NCBI GenBank assembly: GCA_016235595.1
Contig: JACRJX010000041.1
Coordinates: 124,001 to 188,000, forward strand
Direction of reading: 5' to 3'
Source: Verrucomicrobiota bacterium
GTDB taxonomy: Bacteria > Verrucomicrobiota > Verrucomicrobiia > CAIQCK01
Length of the DNA stretch: 64,000 nt
The notes below the pieces were generated by a model. That model saw only the letters and a list, made by a program, of their open reading frames with translations, did no database searches and was not told the origin of the DNA. Made by a program: the position numbers and the translations under genes. This document shows positions 44,478 to 51,858 of this stretch, in pieces (the stretch's first letter is position 1; each line of letters begins with the position of its first letter).

Positions 44478-44984
44478 ATGGCTATCGTATTTGAAGCCAA
44501 CTATAGCAAGAAACTGGGCCTTCCCGGTTTCAGTTCACATCAATACTCAGTCACCGTCAGAAGCGAGGTGACTGACATCAAGCAAGTGCCCGCTGAGAGC
44601 AACCGCATCTACAAGCTGTTGCAGGACGCCGTGGACAGGGAGATCCAGAGCACCGGCTTCCTGCCCAAGAACGGCAATGGCAATGGAAACGGCCACGACA
44701 AGCCCGCACCGAATGGCGGTGACAACGGCAACGGTCACGATGACACCTGGGACTGTTCGGACAAGCAGAAGGAACTGATCCTCAGGATCGTCAGCGAGAA
44801 CAACCTCGACAAGCAGGAGATTGAAACGCTGGCTCTGGAGCGGTTCGGTCAGGGCGTCAAGAAACTCAATCGGCTCGAAGCCTCTGGCCTGATCGAGGAG
44901 TTGCTGGAGAAATACGCCGAGAAACCCAGCCGCACTCAGCGTCGCTATCCGGCCCGCCGATTCCGGCCAGGGAGTGCCAAGTGA
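44478..44984 (+). CDS. Conserved cassette protein with Asn/Gly-rich linker
   Basis: 168 residues. N-terminal beta-rich part (SHQYSVTVRSEVTDIKQVPA), a low-complexity NGNGNGNGH linker at about 66-90, and a helical C-terminal part (KELILRIVSENNLDKQEIET) resembling recombination-protein C-termini. Role not recognised; it overlaps the nuclease gene (GTGA), so they are translationally coupled, hinting at a DNA-repair accessory or ssDNA-binding role. Confidence 0.65.
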   Translation: MAIVFEANYSKKLGLPGFSSHQYSVTVRSEVTDIKQVPAESNRIYKLLQDAVDREIQSTGFLPKNGNGNGNGHDKPAPNGGDNGNGHDDTWDCSDKQKELILRIVSENNLDKQEIETLALERFGQGVKKLNRLEASGLIEELLEKYAEKPSRTQRRYPARRFRPGSAK

Positions 44985-45799
44985 TCGCACCGGCAGTGGC
45001 TCCACCCAGACAGCCCGGCATCAAGGACAGGCTGGATGTGCTGCAGGAGACCGTTTCAGCCTCAAGGCTCAATTGCTGGCAACAATGCCGGCTGAAGTTC
45101 TGGTTCCGCTACGTCCTGCGACTGGCCAAGCCTTCTCCGCCAGCCCTCTACGTCGGCAGCATCGTTCATTCGGTGTTGCAGTCGTGGAATCTGGGAAGAT
45201 GGCGACACAGGTGCATTGACGTCGAAGCCCTGAAGCAAACCTTCCATGAGAACTGGAAGGAGGAACAAACCGAGGCGTCAATCAACTGGCAGGGCGAGGA
45301 AGAAGCGGAGCAAGCGACAGGCTGGGCCTTGCTGGAGACCTACTTCAGGGAAACGCCCATCACGTTGGACGAGAAACCTGAAGCCGTCGAAGTCTCCGTG
45401 GAAGCCGATCTGTCGGAACACGGCCTGCCCAAGCTCATCGGCGTCATTGACCTGGTGAGAGCCGGTGGGCGGATTGTGGACTTCAAGACAGCAAGCCAGA
45501 CGCCCACGGTCAAGAAAGCCCAGCACCTCCATGAAACGCAGACCTCCTGCTATGCGATCATGTATCGGGAATCCACGGGCAGGAAGGAATCCGGGATTGA
45601 GCTGCATCATCTGGTGAAGCTCAAGAAGCCAAAAATCGTGGTCACGCCGTTTGAACCGATGACGGACAACCAGCAGACGCGGTTGTTCAAGGGAATCGAA
45701 TCCTACGTCGCCGGACTGGATCGTCAGGACTTCGTGCCATCACCGGGTCTCCACTGCCAATCCTGCGAATTCTTCAACGAATGCCGCAAGTGGTGCTGA
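44981..45799 (+). CDS. PD-(D/E)XK nuclease of the RecB/Cas4 type with Fe-S cysteines
   Basis: 272 residues, GTG start. Motifs in order: SASRLNCWQQC and KFWFRYV (RecB-like start), His in GSIVHSVLQ, Asp in LIGVIDLV, IVDFKTA as D-x-K, and C-terminal CQSCEFFNECRKWC providing three further cysteines for a 4Fe-4S cluster with Cys near the N-terminus. A DNA end-resection or processing exonuclease. Overlaps the preceding gene. Confidence 0.85.
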   Translation: MIAPAVAPPRQPGIKDRLDVLQETVSASRLNCWQQCRLKFWFRYVLRLAKPSPPALYVGSIVHSVLQSWNLGRWRHRCIDVEALKQTFHENWKEEQTEASINWQGEEEAEQATGWALLETYFRETPITLDEKPEAVEVSVEADLSEHGLPKLIGVIDLVRAGGRIVDFKTASQTPTVKKAQHLHETQTSCYAIMYRESTGRKESGIELHHLVKLKKPKIVVTPFEPMTDNQQTRLFKGIESYVAGLDRQDFVPSPGLHCQSCEFFNECRKWC

Positions 45800-45819
45800 A
45801 CTAAACATCAACCAACGAG

Positions 45820-45855
45820 AGAGCCAGTCCTGATGATTCGGGGCTGGCTCTTCTC
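45820..45855 (+). terminator. Terminator after the nuclease gene
   Basis: AGAGCCAG (45820-45827) / CTGGCTCT (45844-45851) stem, 16-nt loop, followed by TCTC rather than a pure T-run. Confidence 0.55.
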
Positions 45856-45876
45856 ATCTTCAAGAAAGGAGCCATC

Positions 45877-46326
45877 ATGCCAAACTGGTGCAACAACATC
45901 CTGACCGTCTTGGGCCCTGAAGCAGACGTTCAGGCGTTCAGAACACAGGCTGTGGGCCATTCCCCCAGGCTGACGACCACGGAGATCACTTCCGAGAAAC
46001 CCGATCCACTCAACTTCCACAGCCTTGTTCCCATTCCAGACGAAGTTCTCAAGGCCGGATATGACGAAACAGGCTACCACTGGGAGAAGCTCAACTGGGG
46101 CTGCAAATGGGGAGCCCATCATTCCCAAGTGGCAGACGAGTACGCCGGGCGGATCGTCTACAATTTCGACACAGCCTGGTGCCCGCCGGTGGAGTTCATC
46201 GGAACAGCGGCAAAGCTGTGGCCCACGCTGACGCTCCTCTTGGAATACGAGGAACTGGGCGTGGGCTTCAAGGGAATCACCAAAGCCCACGGTGAGGAAT
46301 TGGAAGATCACTGCGTCACCCTCTGA
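45877..46326 (+). CDS. Api92-like (DUF1281) protein
   Basis: 149 residues starting MPNWCNNILTVLGPEADVQA, the diagnostic N-terminus of Api92/YubB-like proteins found on plasmids and phages; the ferredoxin-like part continues with KLNWGCKWGAHH and FDTAWCPPVEF. Function unknown, but a good marker of mobile-element DNA. Confidence 0.85.
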   Translation: MPNWCNNILTVLGPEADVQAFRTQAVGHSPRLTTTEITSEKPDPLNFHSLVPIPDEVLKAGYDETGYHWEKLNWGCKWGAHHSQVADEYAGRIVYNFDTAWCPPVEFIGTAAKLWPTLTLLLEYEELGVGFKGITKAHGEELEDHCVTL

Positions 46327-46351
46327 CCGTCATCATCACGAAAGGAACCTC

Positions 46352-47035
46352 ATGCAAACACAAACAATCAGCTATCCGTTCACGGTCGGGCAACTCAATG
46401 CCTTGAACCGTGAACAACGGGAGGCCGTGGAAGCCGTGGTGGAATACCTCAGCGACTTCCCTCTCAGCGAAGATCCAACCGACGAGGAAATCAGCACGTC
46501 ATTGAACCTGCTCAAGTCGTGTGAGAGCAGCATTCCACCCGAGGAATTCGATGGCGACATTCTGGAAACCATCCGCAGGAAGTTCAGCGCCGTGTTCTGC
46601 GTTGGCCTTGAACTGGCTGACCAGGAACTCACCCAGCAGGGCTTCTCGCAATTCGTGCAGTTCAGCTTCTGTCCGGTCATCGAGCCGTGTTTCGATGATG
46701 CCAGTCACGTCGCCATCGTGGATTACAAGCTGCCGGTCTGCTACCTGCACGAATGGCACAAAGCCTGGTGTTTTCACTTCAGCAATCTGGAGGAACTCGC
46801 CGAAGCCGTGCTGAACGTAAAGAACCACTTGGTTACACAAGTGAAGCTGGCCCGGTTTCAAGACGGCAAGCATCCGATCTACGTCAGCGTGGAAGGCGGC
46901 GTGGTGCAGAACGTCGAGAACATCCCCGCCGGCGTCAGCGTCGTCGTTCTTGATTACGACGTGGACGCCCAGGACAGCGACCGCATCAAGCCAAGCCCCT
47001 TAACCGGCGAGTTGTGCTGGATCGCCCAATACTGA
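46352..47035 (+). CDS. Hypothetical cassette protein
   Basis: 227 residues from ATG after CGAAAGGA. Acidic N-terminal ~100 residues, then FCPVIEPCFDDASHVAIVDY and a C-terminal beta-rich part ending in VVVLDYDVDAQ. No recognised family. Confidence 0.7.
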   Translation: MQTQTISYPFTVGQLNALNREQREAVEAVVEYLSDFPLSEDPTDEEISTSLNLLKSCESSIPPEEFDGDILETIRRKFSAVFCVGLELADQELTQQGFSQFVQFSFCPVIEPCFDDASHVAIVDYKLPVCYLHEWHKAWCFHFSNLEELAEAVLNVKNHLVTQVKLARFQDGKHPIYVSVEGGVVQNVENIPAGVSVVVLDYDVDAQDSDRIKPSPLTGELCWIAQY

Positions 47036-47058
47036 ACCAACGATCCCACCACCGCCAC

Positions 47059-47093
47059 AGGGCCAGATGCCGCAGCCATGCGTCTCTGGCCCT
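47059..47093 (+). terminator. Intergenic hairpin
   Basis: AGGGCCAGA (47059-47067) / TCTGGCCCT (47085-47093), 9-bp perfect stem, no T-run. Confidence 0.55.
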
Positions 47094-47145
47094 GATCCAT
47101 TTCCAGTCTCAAACACCAACCCACAACCGAAAGGAGAACCGCAGC

Positions 47146-48237
47146 ATGCCAACTATGAATGCAGAAACCATCAGCCTGTTCTACCGTTGCGGCAGCAGCG
47201 ACAAGGAATACAGAGCCAGCATCGAGCCGAAGGACGGCTTGTTCGTCGTCAACTTCGCCTACGGCCGCAGAAATAGCACCCTCCAGACCGGCTCGAAGAC
47301 CTCCAGCCCGGTGGATTACGCCACGGCAAGGAGGATCTTCGACAAGCTGGTGAAGGAGAAGACGGCCAAGGGCTACACGCCCGGCCCCAACGGAACGCCG
47401 TATCAACACAGCGACAAGGCCCAGCAGGTGTCGGGCATCTTGCCGCAGTTGCTCAACCCAATTGAGGAAGATGAAGTCGAGCAATTCATCAACAACACCT
47501 CCCACTGGGCTCAGGAGAAATACGATGGCAGACGGGTCATCATCCAGAAGCAGGACGTGGCCTGTCACGGCATCAACAAGAAGGGACTCATCATCGGGTT
47601 GCCTTCTGTGGTGCTTCACGAGATCCGAAACATCCCCGGCGTCTTCGTCATGGATGGCGAGAGCATTGGAGATATGTTCTACACCTTCGATCTGCTGGAG
47701 CTGAATGGCGAGGATTTGAGGCCCTTGCCCTACAATCGTCGGTTCCTGGAACTGATGAACCTCCTGGCCTCGGCCCAACACCCTCACATTGAACTGGCGG
47801 AGACGGCGTTCAAGCCGCAGCAGAAGAGAGCCTTGCTGGAACGTCTCAAGAAGGAGAACCGGGAAGGCATCGTGTTCAAGAAGATCGACGCTCCGTATGT
47901 CGCCGGGAAACCCTGCTGCGGTTGTGGACATCAGCTCAAGTGCAAGTTCTACGCCACGGCTTCGTTCATCGTTGGCAAGGTCAACGACAAGCGAAGCGTG
48001 ATGTTGCAGCTCTACAGCGGCTCGATGCTGTTCAACTCTGGCAATGTCACGATCCCCGCCAACAAGCAGGTTCCACAGGTTGGAGCCATCGTCGAGGTCC
48101 GGTATCTCTACGCCTACAGGGAGAGCGGCTGCATCTACCAGCCGGTCTATTTGTGGGAACGGGATGATATCGAACCGGAGGACTGCGTCGTGGACCAGCT
48201 GAAATACAAACCCGCTGGAGCCGAGGACGAGTCGTAA
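47146..48237 (+). CDS. WGR domain-ATP-dependent nucleic acid ligase fusion
   Basis: 363 residues. The N-terminal WGR domain (about 5-78; FVVNFAYGRRNSTLQTG, then KEKTAKGYT) binds nucleic acid. A nucleotidyltransferase domain follows with ligase motif I KYDGRR (catalytic Lys in QEKYDGRR, about 124), motif III VMDGES, motif IV REGIVFKK and motif V CKFYATA, then an OB-fold-like C-terminus. Nick-sealing ATP-dependent ligase activity is expected. WGR on a ligase is an uncommon fusion. Leader CGAAAGGA at 47128. Confidence 0.85.
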   Translation: MPTMNAETISLFYRCGSSDKEYRASIEPKDGLFVVNFAYGRRNSTLQTGSKTSSPVDYATARRIFDKLVKEKTAKGYTPGPNGTPYQHSDKAQQVSGILPQLLNPIEEDEVEQFINNTSHWAQEKYDGRRVIIQKQDVACHGINKKGLIIGLPSVVLHEIRNIPGVFVMDGESIGDMFYTFDLLELNGEDLRPLPYNRRFLELMNLLASAQHPHIELAETAFKPQQKRALLERLKKENREGIVFKKIDAPYVAGKPCCGCGHQLKCKFYATASFIVGKVNDKRSVMLQLYSGSMLFNSGNVTIPANKQVPQVGAIVEVRYLYAYRESGCIYQPVYLWERDDIEPEDCVVDQLKYKPAGAEDES

Positions 48238-48275
48238 CCTTCAACAAGCAACCCAACAGTCAATCAACCCCGGAG

Positions 48276-48307
48276 AGCCGGACATGCCTTCAACGGTGTG
48301 TCCGGCT
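48276..48307 (+). terminator. Intergenic hairpin
   Basis: AGCCGGACA (48276-48284) / TGTCCGGCT (48299-48307), 9-bp perfect stem, followed by TTCC. Confidence 0.55.
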
Positions 48308-48330
48308 TTCCATTTCCACAGGAGAACCCA

Positions 48331-49824
48331 ATGAACAACGAAATCACACTGCCGCTGGCTGAAGTCAAAGCGGCCCTTGCGGGACTTGGCAAGGTGGTGG
48401 GCAGGACTCACTCCCTGCCCATCGTCCAAGCCGTCAGGATCGCGAGAGACAAGGCCGGACAAGTGACCCTGCAAACAACCGACCTGGACAGTTTCGCCAC
48501 ATTCAGGCTGGAGAAGCCCCAGGAATCGAAACCGCTGACCGTCATTATTCCATTCAAGGAACTGGCTGCGGTCGTCAAGAACAGCTCCGGCAGCGAGAGC
48601 ATTGGCGTTGAGCAAACTGCATCCAATCAGGCTGTGATCCGCTACGGCCTCGGTTCAACCCTGATGCAGCAGAAAATCGAGTCGTTCAAGCCGGACGAAT
48701 GGCCCACGGCACCGGAGACCCCAGGAGAAACCATTCTCCTGCCCAATGGGATGCGGGATTCGTTGCTTCAAGCCATGCTGTGTTCCAGCCACGACCCGAC
48801 CCGCTACGTCATCAACGGTGCATACATTGACGTGACGGACAAGAAGCTCAACTACGTGGTGGGCACCGATGGCCGCCACCTGTTCGCAGCCAATTCGTTC
48901 TGTTTGCCCCTGAAAGAGTCCCTCATCATTCCCAACACGAAGTTCCTGAACTGGCCGGGATTCACGCAAGACGGTGATTGGACACTGGGCGTGATGGGGT
49001 CGAAGGAGAAACGAATCGACATTCGCTTCCAGTCGGACCACTGGGATTTCACCGTCAAGATGACCGAGGGAGAGTTCCCAAGGTGGAGAAACGTCGTTCC
49101 CAACCAGCAAGACATGGTTGTGAAGGTCGAGTTCGGTCCTGAAGCGGTGCAGCTCATCAAACAGGTCGCTCCGAGGATGCCGGGATTCGATCACATCAAC
49201 CAGCCCATTGGTCTGTCGGTGAAGGGCAACAACCTGGAACTGAAGGCCCGGAAGGACCACAAGGACGATTGGACGGTAATTCCGGTGCCCTCAGTGAAGA
49301 TCGAAGGCAAACCCGTCACAATCCATCTCAATAGGACCTACCTGCTTCAAGCGATGGAGTTCGGTCTGACGCAGTTCGAAGCACAGGACAGTCTCTCTGC
49401 CATGCGATTCCGCCATCAGGGACGGCAGATGGTCGTGATGCCCGTCAACGTGGAGCCTGTCAGCCCCACAGCTCCGGTAAAGGCTCAGGAGAAGCCAACG
49501 GCGCCGATGACTCCAGCCACAACTGCAACAACTCCGGCCAGTGAAACCAAACCACCAGCCGCCCAACCTCAACCCACAACCACAACAACCACCGAAAGGA
49601 AAACTACCATGCCCAAGGAGCCTCAAAGCTCAACCAATGGCAATGCGTTGACCAAGGCCATCCAGCAAGTCGAGGTCACCAAGGATGCGTTGAAGGAAAT
49701 CATCCACGGACTCAACGACGTGCTGGATACGCTCAAACTGGCCCAGAAGGAGCAGAAGACCACGGAGCGGGAGATGGATTCCGTCCGCAGCACGATCAAG
49801 TCGCTGCAAAAGGTCCAGATCTAG
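48331..49824 (+). CDS. DNA polymerase III beta-like sliding clamp with C-terminal fusion
   Basis: 497 residues from ATG 48331. Residues about 1-375 have the three-fold clamp pattern: LPLAEVKAALAGLGKVVGRT start, GTDGRHLFAANS in the middle, SLSAMRFRHQGRQMVVMPVN at the end. The clamp tethers polymerase or other enzymes to DNA. A Pro/Thr-rich linker (about 376-426) then leads to an MPKEPQ start and a coiled coil to the end. The DNA under the linker looks exactly like a cassette leader (ACCACCGAAAGGA...ACC-ATG at 49609), so a second ~71-residue protein may start internally. Replication function of the element. Confidence 0.82.
   Translation: MNNEITLPLAEVKAALAGLGKVVGRTHSLPIVQAVRIARDKAGQVTLQTTDLDSFATFRLEKPQESKPLTVIIPFKELAAVVKNSSGSESIGVEQTASNQAVIRYGLGSTLMQQKIESFKPDEWPTAPETPGETILLPNGMRDSLLQAMLCSSHDPTRYVINGAYIDVTDKKLNYVVGTDGRHLFAANSFCLPLKESLIIPNTKFLNWPGFTQDGDWTLGVMGSKEKRIDIRFQSDHWDFTVKMTEGEFPRWRNVVPNQQDMVVKVEFGPEAVQLIKQVAPRMPGFDHINQPIGLSVKGNNLELKARKDHKDDWTVIPVPSVKIEGKPVTIHLNRTYLLQAMEFGLTQFEAQDSLSAMRFRHQGRQMVVMPVNVEPVSPTAPVKAQEKPTAPMTPATTATTPASETKPPAAQPQPTTTTTTERKTTMPKEPQSSTNGNALTKAIQQVEVTKDALKEIIHGLNDVLDTLKLAQKEQKTTEREMDSVRSTIKSLQKVQI
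49609..49824 (+). CDS. Possible internal gene: small coiled-coil protein
   Basis: In-frame ATG at 49609 preceded by CGAAAGGA (49593-49600) at a good distance. The 71 residues are a coiled coil (VTKDALKEIIHGLNDVLDTL). Either a separate start or the tail of the sliding clamp fusion. Confidence 0.4.
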   Translation: MPKEPQSSTNGNALTKAIQQVEVTKDALKEIIHGLNDVLDTLKLAQKEQKTTEREMDSVRSTIKSLQKVQI

Positions 49825-49837
49825 CCACCGACAACCA

Positions 49838-49889
49838 CAGCAACAAGAGGGACTGTCCACAACCCCGTGGGCAGTCCCTTTGCTGTTTT
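49838..49889 (+). terminator. Strong intrinsic terminator after the clamp gene
   Basis: Long stem with CAGCAA/TTGCTG outer arms and AGGGACTG(T)CCAC/GTGG(G)CAGTCCCT inner arms, followed by TTTTC. Confidence 0.75.
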
Positions 49890-49902
49890 CAGGAACAAAC
49901 AC

Positions 49903-50919
49903 ATGAACAATGGTTCAAATCAATTGCTGGAAGTTCTCACCCGCGAAGGAGTGCTCATCAACGTCTCCGTCCGCTACTGGCGGGGCTGCAAGAAGCTCCG
50001 CGCTGAAGATGTCGGCCTCAATCCAGATGATGTATCCGACAGGCTCATCAGCCTGGGACACAAAAGGCTCTTGCCCAAGGATGCTTTGGCGGAATTGTCC
50101 CTCATCGAAGGCCGCGCCCATGCCCTGATCGAAGCCAACACGTTCCCATTCCTCAATGGCATCGGGCATTTCCTGCCGAATACCAAGCTGGAGGAAGTCA
50201 CCGGCAAGTTGAAGGAGATGGAACTCGAATTCTGGGATGCCAGGAGCAACTTCCTGCAACGCTATGCCAGGCTCCGCAGGGACGCTGCCCAGGAGTGGCG
50301 TCAGATGGCCGACAAGCTGGTGAAGGACCCGGAGCAGCTCATGGCGACCATCGAGGCGTCATTTCCTGATCCTGACCACATGGGCAGGTTCTTCAGCTTC
50401 GATACCAGCCTGTTTCAAATCACGGTGCCCAAGAAATGCTCCGTGGAGATGGTTGCAATGGGCGATCATCAGGCAATCATCAAGGCCAGGTCGAAGGCTG
50501 TTGTCGAAGCCACGGCGAAGATCAAGCGGGACACCGAAAGGTTTATCGCCGATTCCATTGCCTCATTACGGGAACAAACAGCCCATCTCTGCGATGAGAT
50601 CCTCCAGAGCATCAACGGCGGCAAGACAGAGGGCGTTCATCAGAAGACGCTCAACCGGCTGGTGAAGTTCATTGATCAATTCAAGAGCCTCAACTTCGCC
50701 AACGATTCCGAAATGGAAGAGCAGTTGGAGAATGTCAGGCAGGAATTGCTCTCCAAGACCGCCCAGGAATACAGGGATGATTCCGTTGCCCATCGCCAGT
50801 TGGTCCAAGGCGTCTCCAAGTTAAGGGACACCGCCAGAGAACTTGCCAAGCAGGATGCCACGGAGCTGGTCCAACGCTTCGGCGAATTGGGCCGCAGAAG
50901 GCTCCATCTCGCGGCCTGA
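49903..50919 (+). CDS. DUF3150-like protein
   Basis: 338 residues from ATG 49903. All-helical protein beginning VLTREGVLINVSVRYWRGCK, with a central HERD-like charged region and a C-terminal helix bundle. The start pattern and size match DUF3150, plasmid proteins seen beside AAA+ ATPases of the MoxR/ycf46 kind. Function unknown. Upstream of DUF1257, DUF2997 and AAA+ genes here. Confidence 0.7.
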   Translation: MNNGSNQLLEVLTREGVLINVSVRYWRGCKKLRAEDVGLNPDDVSDRLISLGHKRLLPKDALAELSLIEGRAHALIEANTFPFLNGIGHFLPNTKLEEVTGKLKEMELEFWDARSNFLQRYARLRRDAAQEWRQMADKLVKDPEQLMATIEASFPDPDHMGRFFSFDTSLFQITVPKKCSVEMVAMGDHQAIIKARSKAVVEATAKIKRDTERFIADSIASLREQTAHLCDEILQSINGGKTEGVHQKTLNRLVKFIDQFKSLNFANDSEMEEQLENVRQELLSKTAQEYRDDSVAHRQLVQGVSKLRDTARELAKQDATELVQRFGELGRRRLHLAA

Positions 50920-50942
50920 GCAACAGTTCACATCCGCCAGAC

Positions 50943-50986
50943 AGGGAGCCGCATCGAACGGGATAAAACCCGGGGTGCGGCTCCCT
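50943..50986 (+). terminator. Intergenic hairpin
   Basis: AGGGAGCCGCA (50943-50953) / TGCGGCTCCCT (50976-50986), 11-bp perfect stem, 22-nt loop; followed by CCTCATTTCC. Confidence 0.6.
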
Positions 50987-51030
50987 CCTCATTTCCACAT
51001 CAACCATCAACCACAACGAAAGGAACAACC

Positions 51031-51408
51031 ATGAGTCACTTCGTGACCATCAAAACGCAGATCAAGGACATCGAAGCCCTGAAGTCAGCCTGTTCGGAAT
51101 TGGGTCTCGCTGTCTTGCAGAACGCCAAGGCCAGAGGCTACGGCGGCAGTGAAGTTCAGGCGGATCACGTCATCAGGCTCAAAGGCCCGTATGACGTTGC
51201 CCTGAACCAGCAGAAGGACAGGACGTTTGCCCTCTCAACCGACTGGTGGGATGGGCACGTCGAGAAGGAGGTCGGCAAGGATTACTGCAAATTGATCCAG
51301 CTCTACGCCGTCCACAAGGCCATCCGGGAGGCCAGGAAAAAAGGCCATCTGGTGAAGCGGCAGAACCAACAGGACGGCTCCATCAAGCTCGTCATCCAGG
51401 GATGCTGA
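51031..51408 (+). CDS. DUF1257 (Ycf35-like) protein
   Basis: 125 residues: MSHFVTIKTQIKDIEALKSA is the diagnostic DUF1257 start, then ARGYGGSEVQADHVIR and a helical C-terminus. Known from cyanobacteria, plastids (ycf35) and plasmids with a DUF2997 partner and an AAA+ ATPase. Leader CGAAAGGA at 51017. Confidence 0.85.
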   Translation: MSHFVTIKTQIKDIEALKSACSELGLAVLQNAKARGYGGSEVQADHVIRLKGPYDVALNQQKDRTFALSTDWWDGHVEKEVGKDYCKLIQLYAVHKAIREARKKGHLVKRQNQQDGSIKLVIQGC

Positions 51409-51410
51409 AC

Positions 51411-51605
51411 ATGAACCGATCCATCGTCGTCGTCATCGGCCCCAAGGGAGAAATCCTGATCGAGGGAGTGGGCTTCAAGGGCGGCAGTTGCGAAAAGGCA
51501 ACCCGCTACATCGAAGAAGCCCTGGGCACCGTCTGGCATCGGGTGAAGAAGCCCGAATACAGCCAGACATGCACAACCAGCAATCAACAGGAGGTGGGAG
51601 CGTGA
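51411..51605 (+). CDS. DUF2997 protein
   Basis: 64 residues: MNRSIVVVIGPKGEILIEGV and GFKGGSCEKATRYIEEALG match DUF2997. An ATG at 51402 overlapping the upstream stop is an alternative start. It ends in a GTGA overlap with the next gene, so translationally coupled. Confidence 0.8.
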   Translation: MNRSIVVVIGPKGEILIEGVGFKGGSCEKATRYIEEALGTVWHRVKKPEYSQTCTTSNQQEVGA

Positions 51606-51838
51606 AAACGAAAACCGTTCTCAACTTCCATCCATCGGGGACCGTCTGGGGAATCTACACCGAGTGCTTCGACCTTCGGGTCTTGGGCCGGCTGAGGATC
51701 TTCCGGGCCACTTCCATCCAGTTCAACCAGCGAAAGCAGGAATGGGAAGTGAAGGACCGGGTGAGGACGGTATTGTTCTCATCGCCTTCACGCCAGACCT
51801 GCCTCGATTGGGAACTGGAAAACGTCATCAAGCCGTAA
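51602..51838 (+). CDS. Small hypothetical protein in the AAA+ cluster
   Basis: 78 residues, GTG start overlapping the DUF2997 stop. Beta-rich, with WGIYTECFDLRVLGRLRIFR and a C-terminal CLDWELENVIKP. Unrecognised, but its coupling to DUF2997 supports translation. Confidence 0.6.
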   Translation: MKTKTVLNFHPSGTVWGIYTECFDLRVLGRLRIFRATSIQFNQRKQEWEVKDRVRTVLFSSPSRQTCLDWELENVIKP

Positions 51839-51858
51839 AAGGAGAACCATCAACAACC

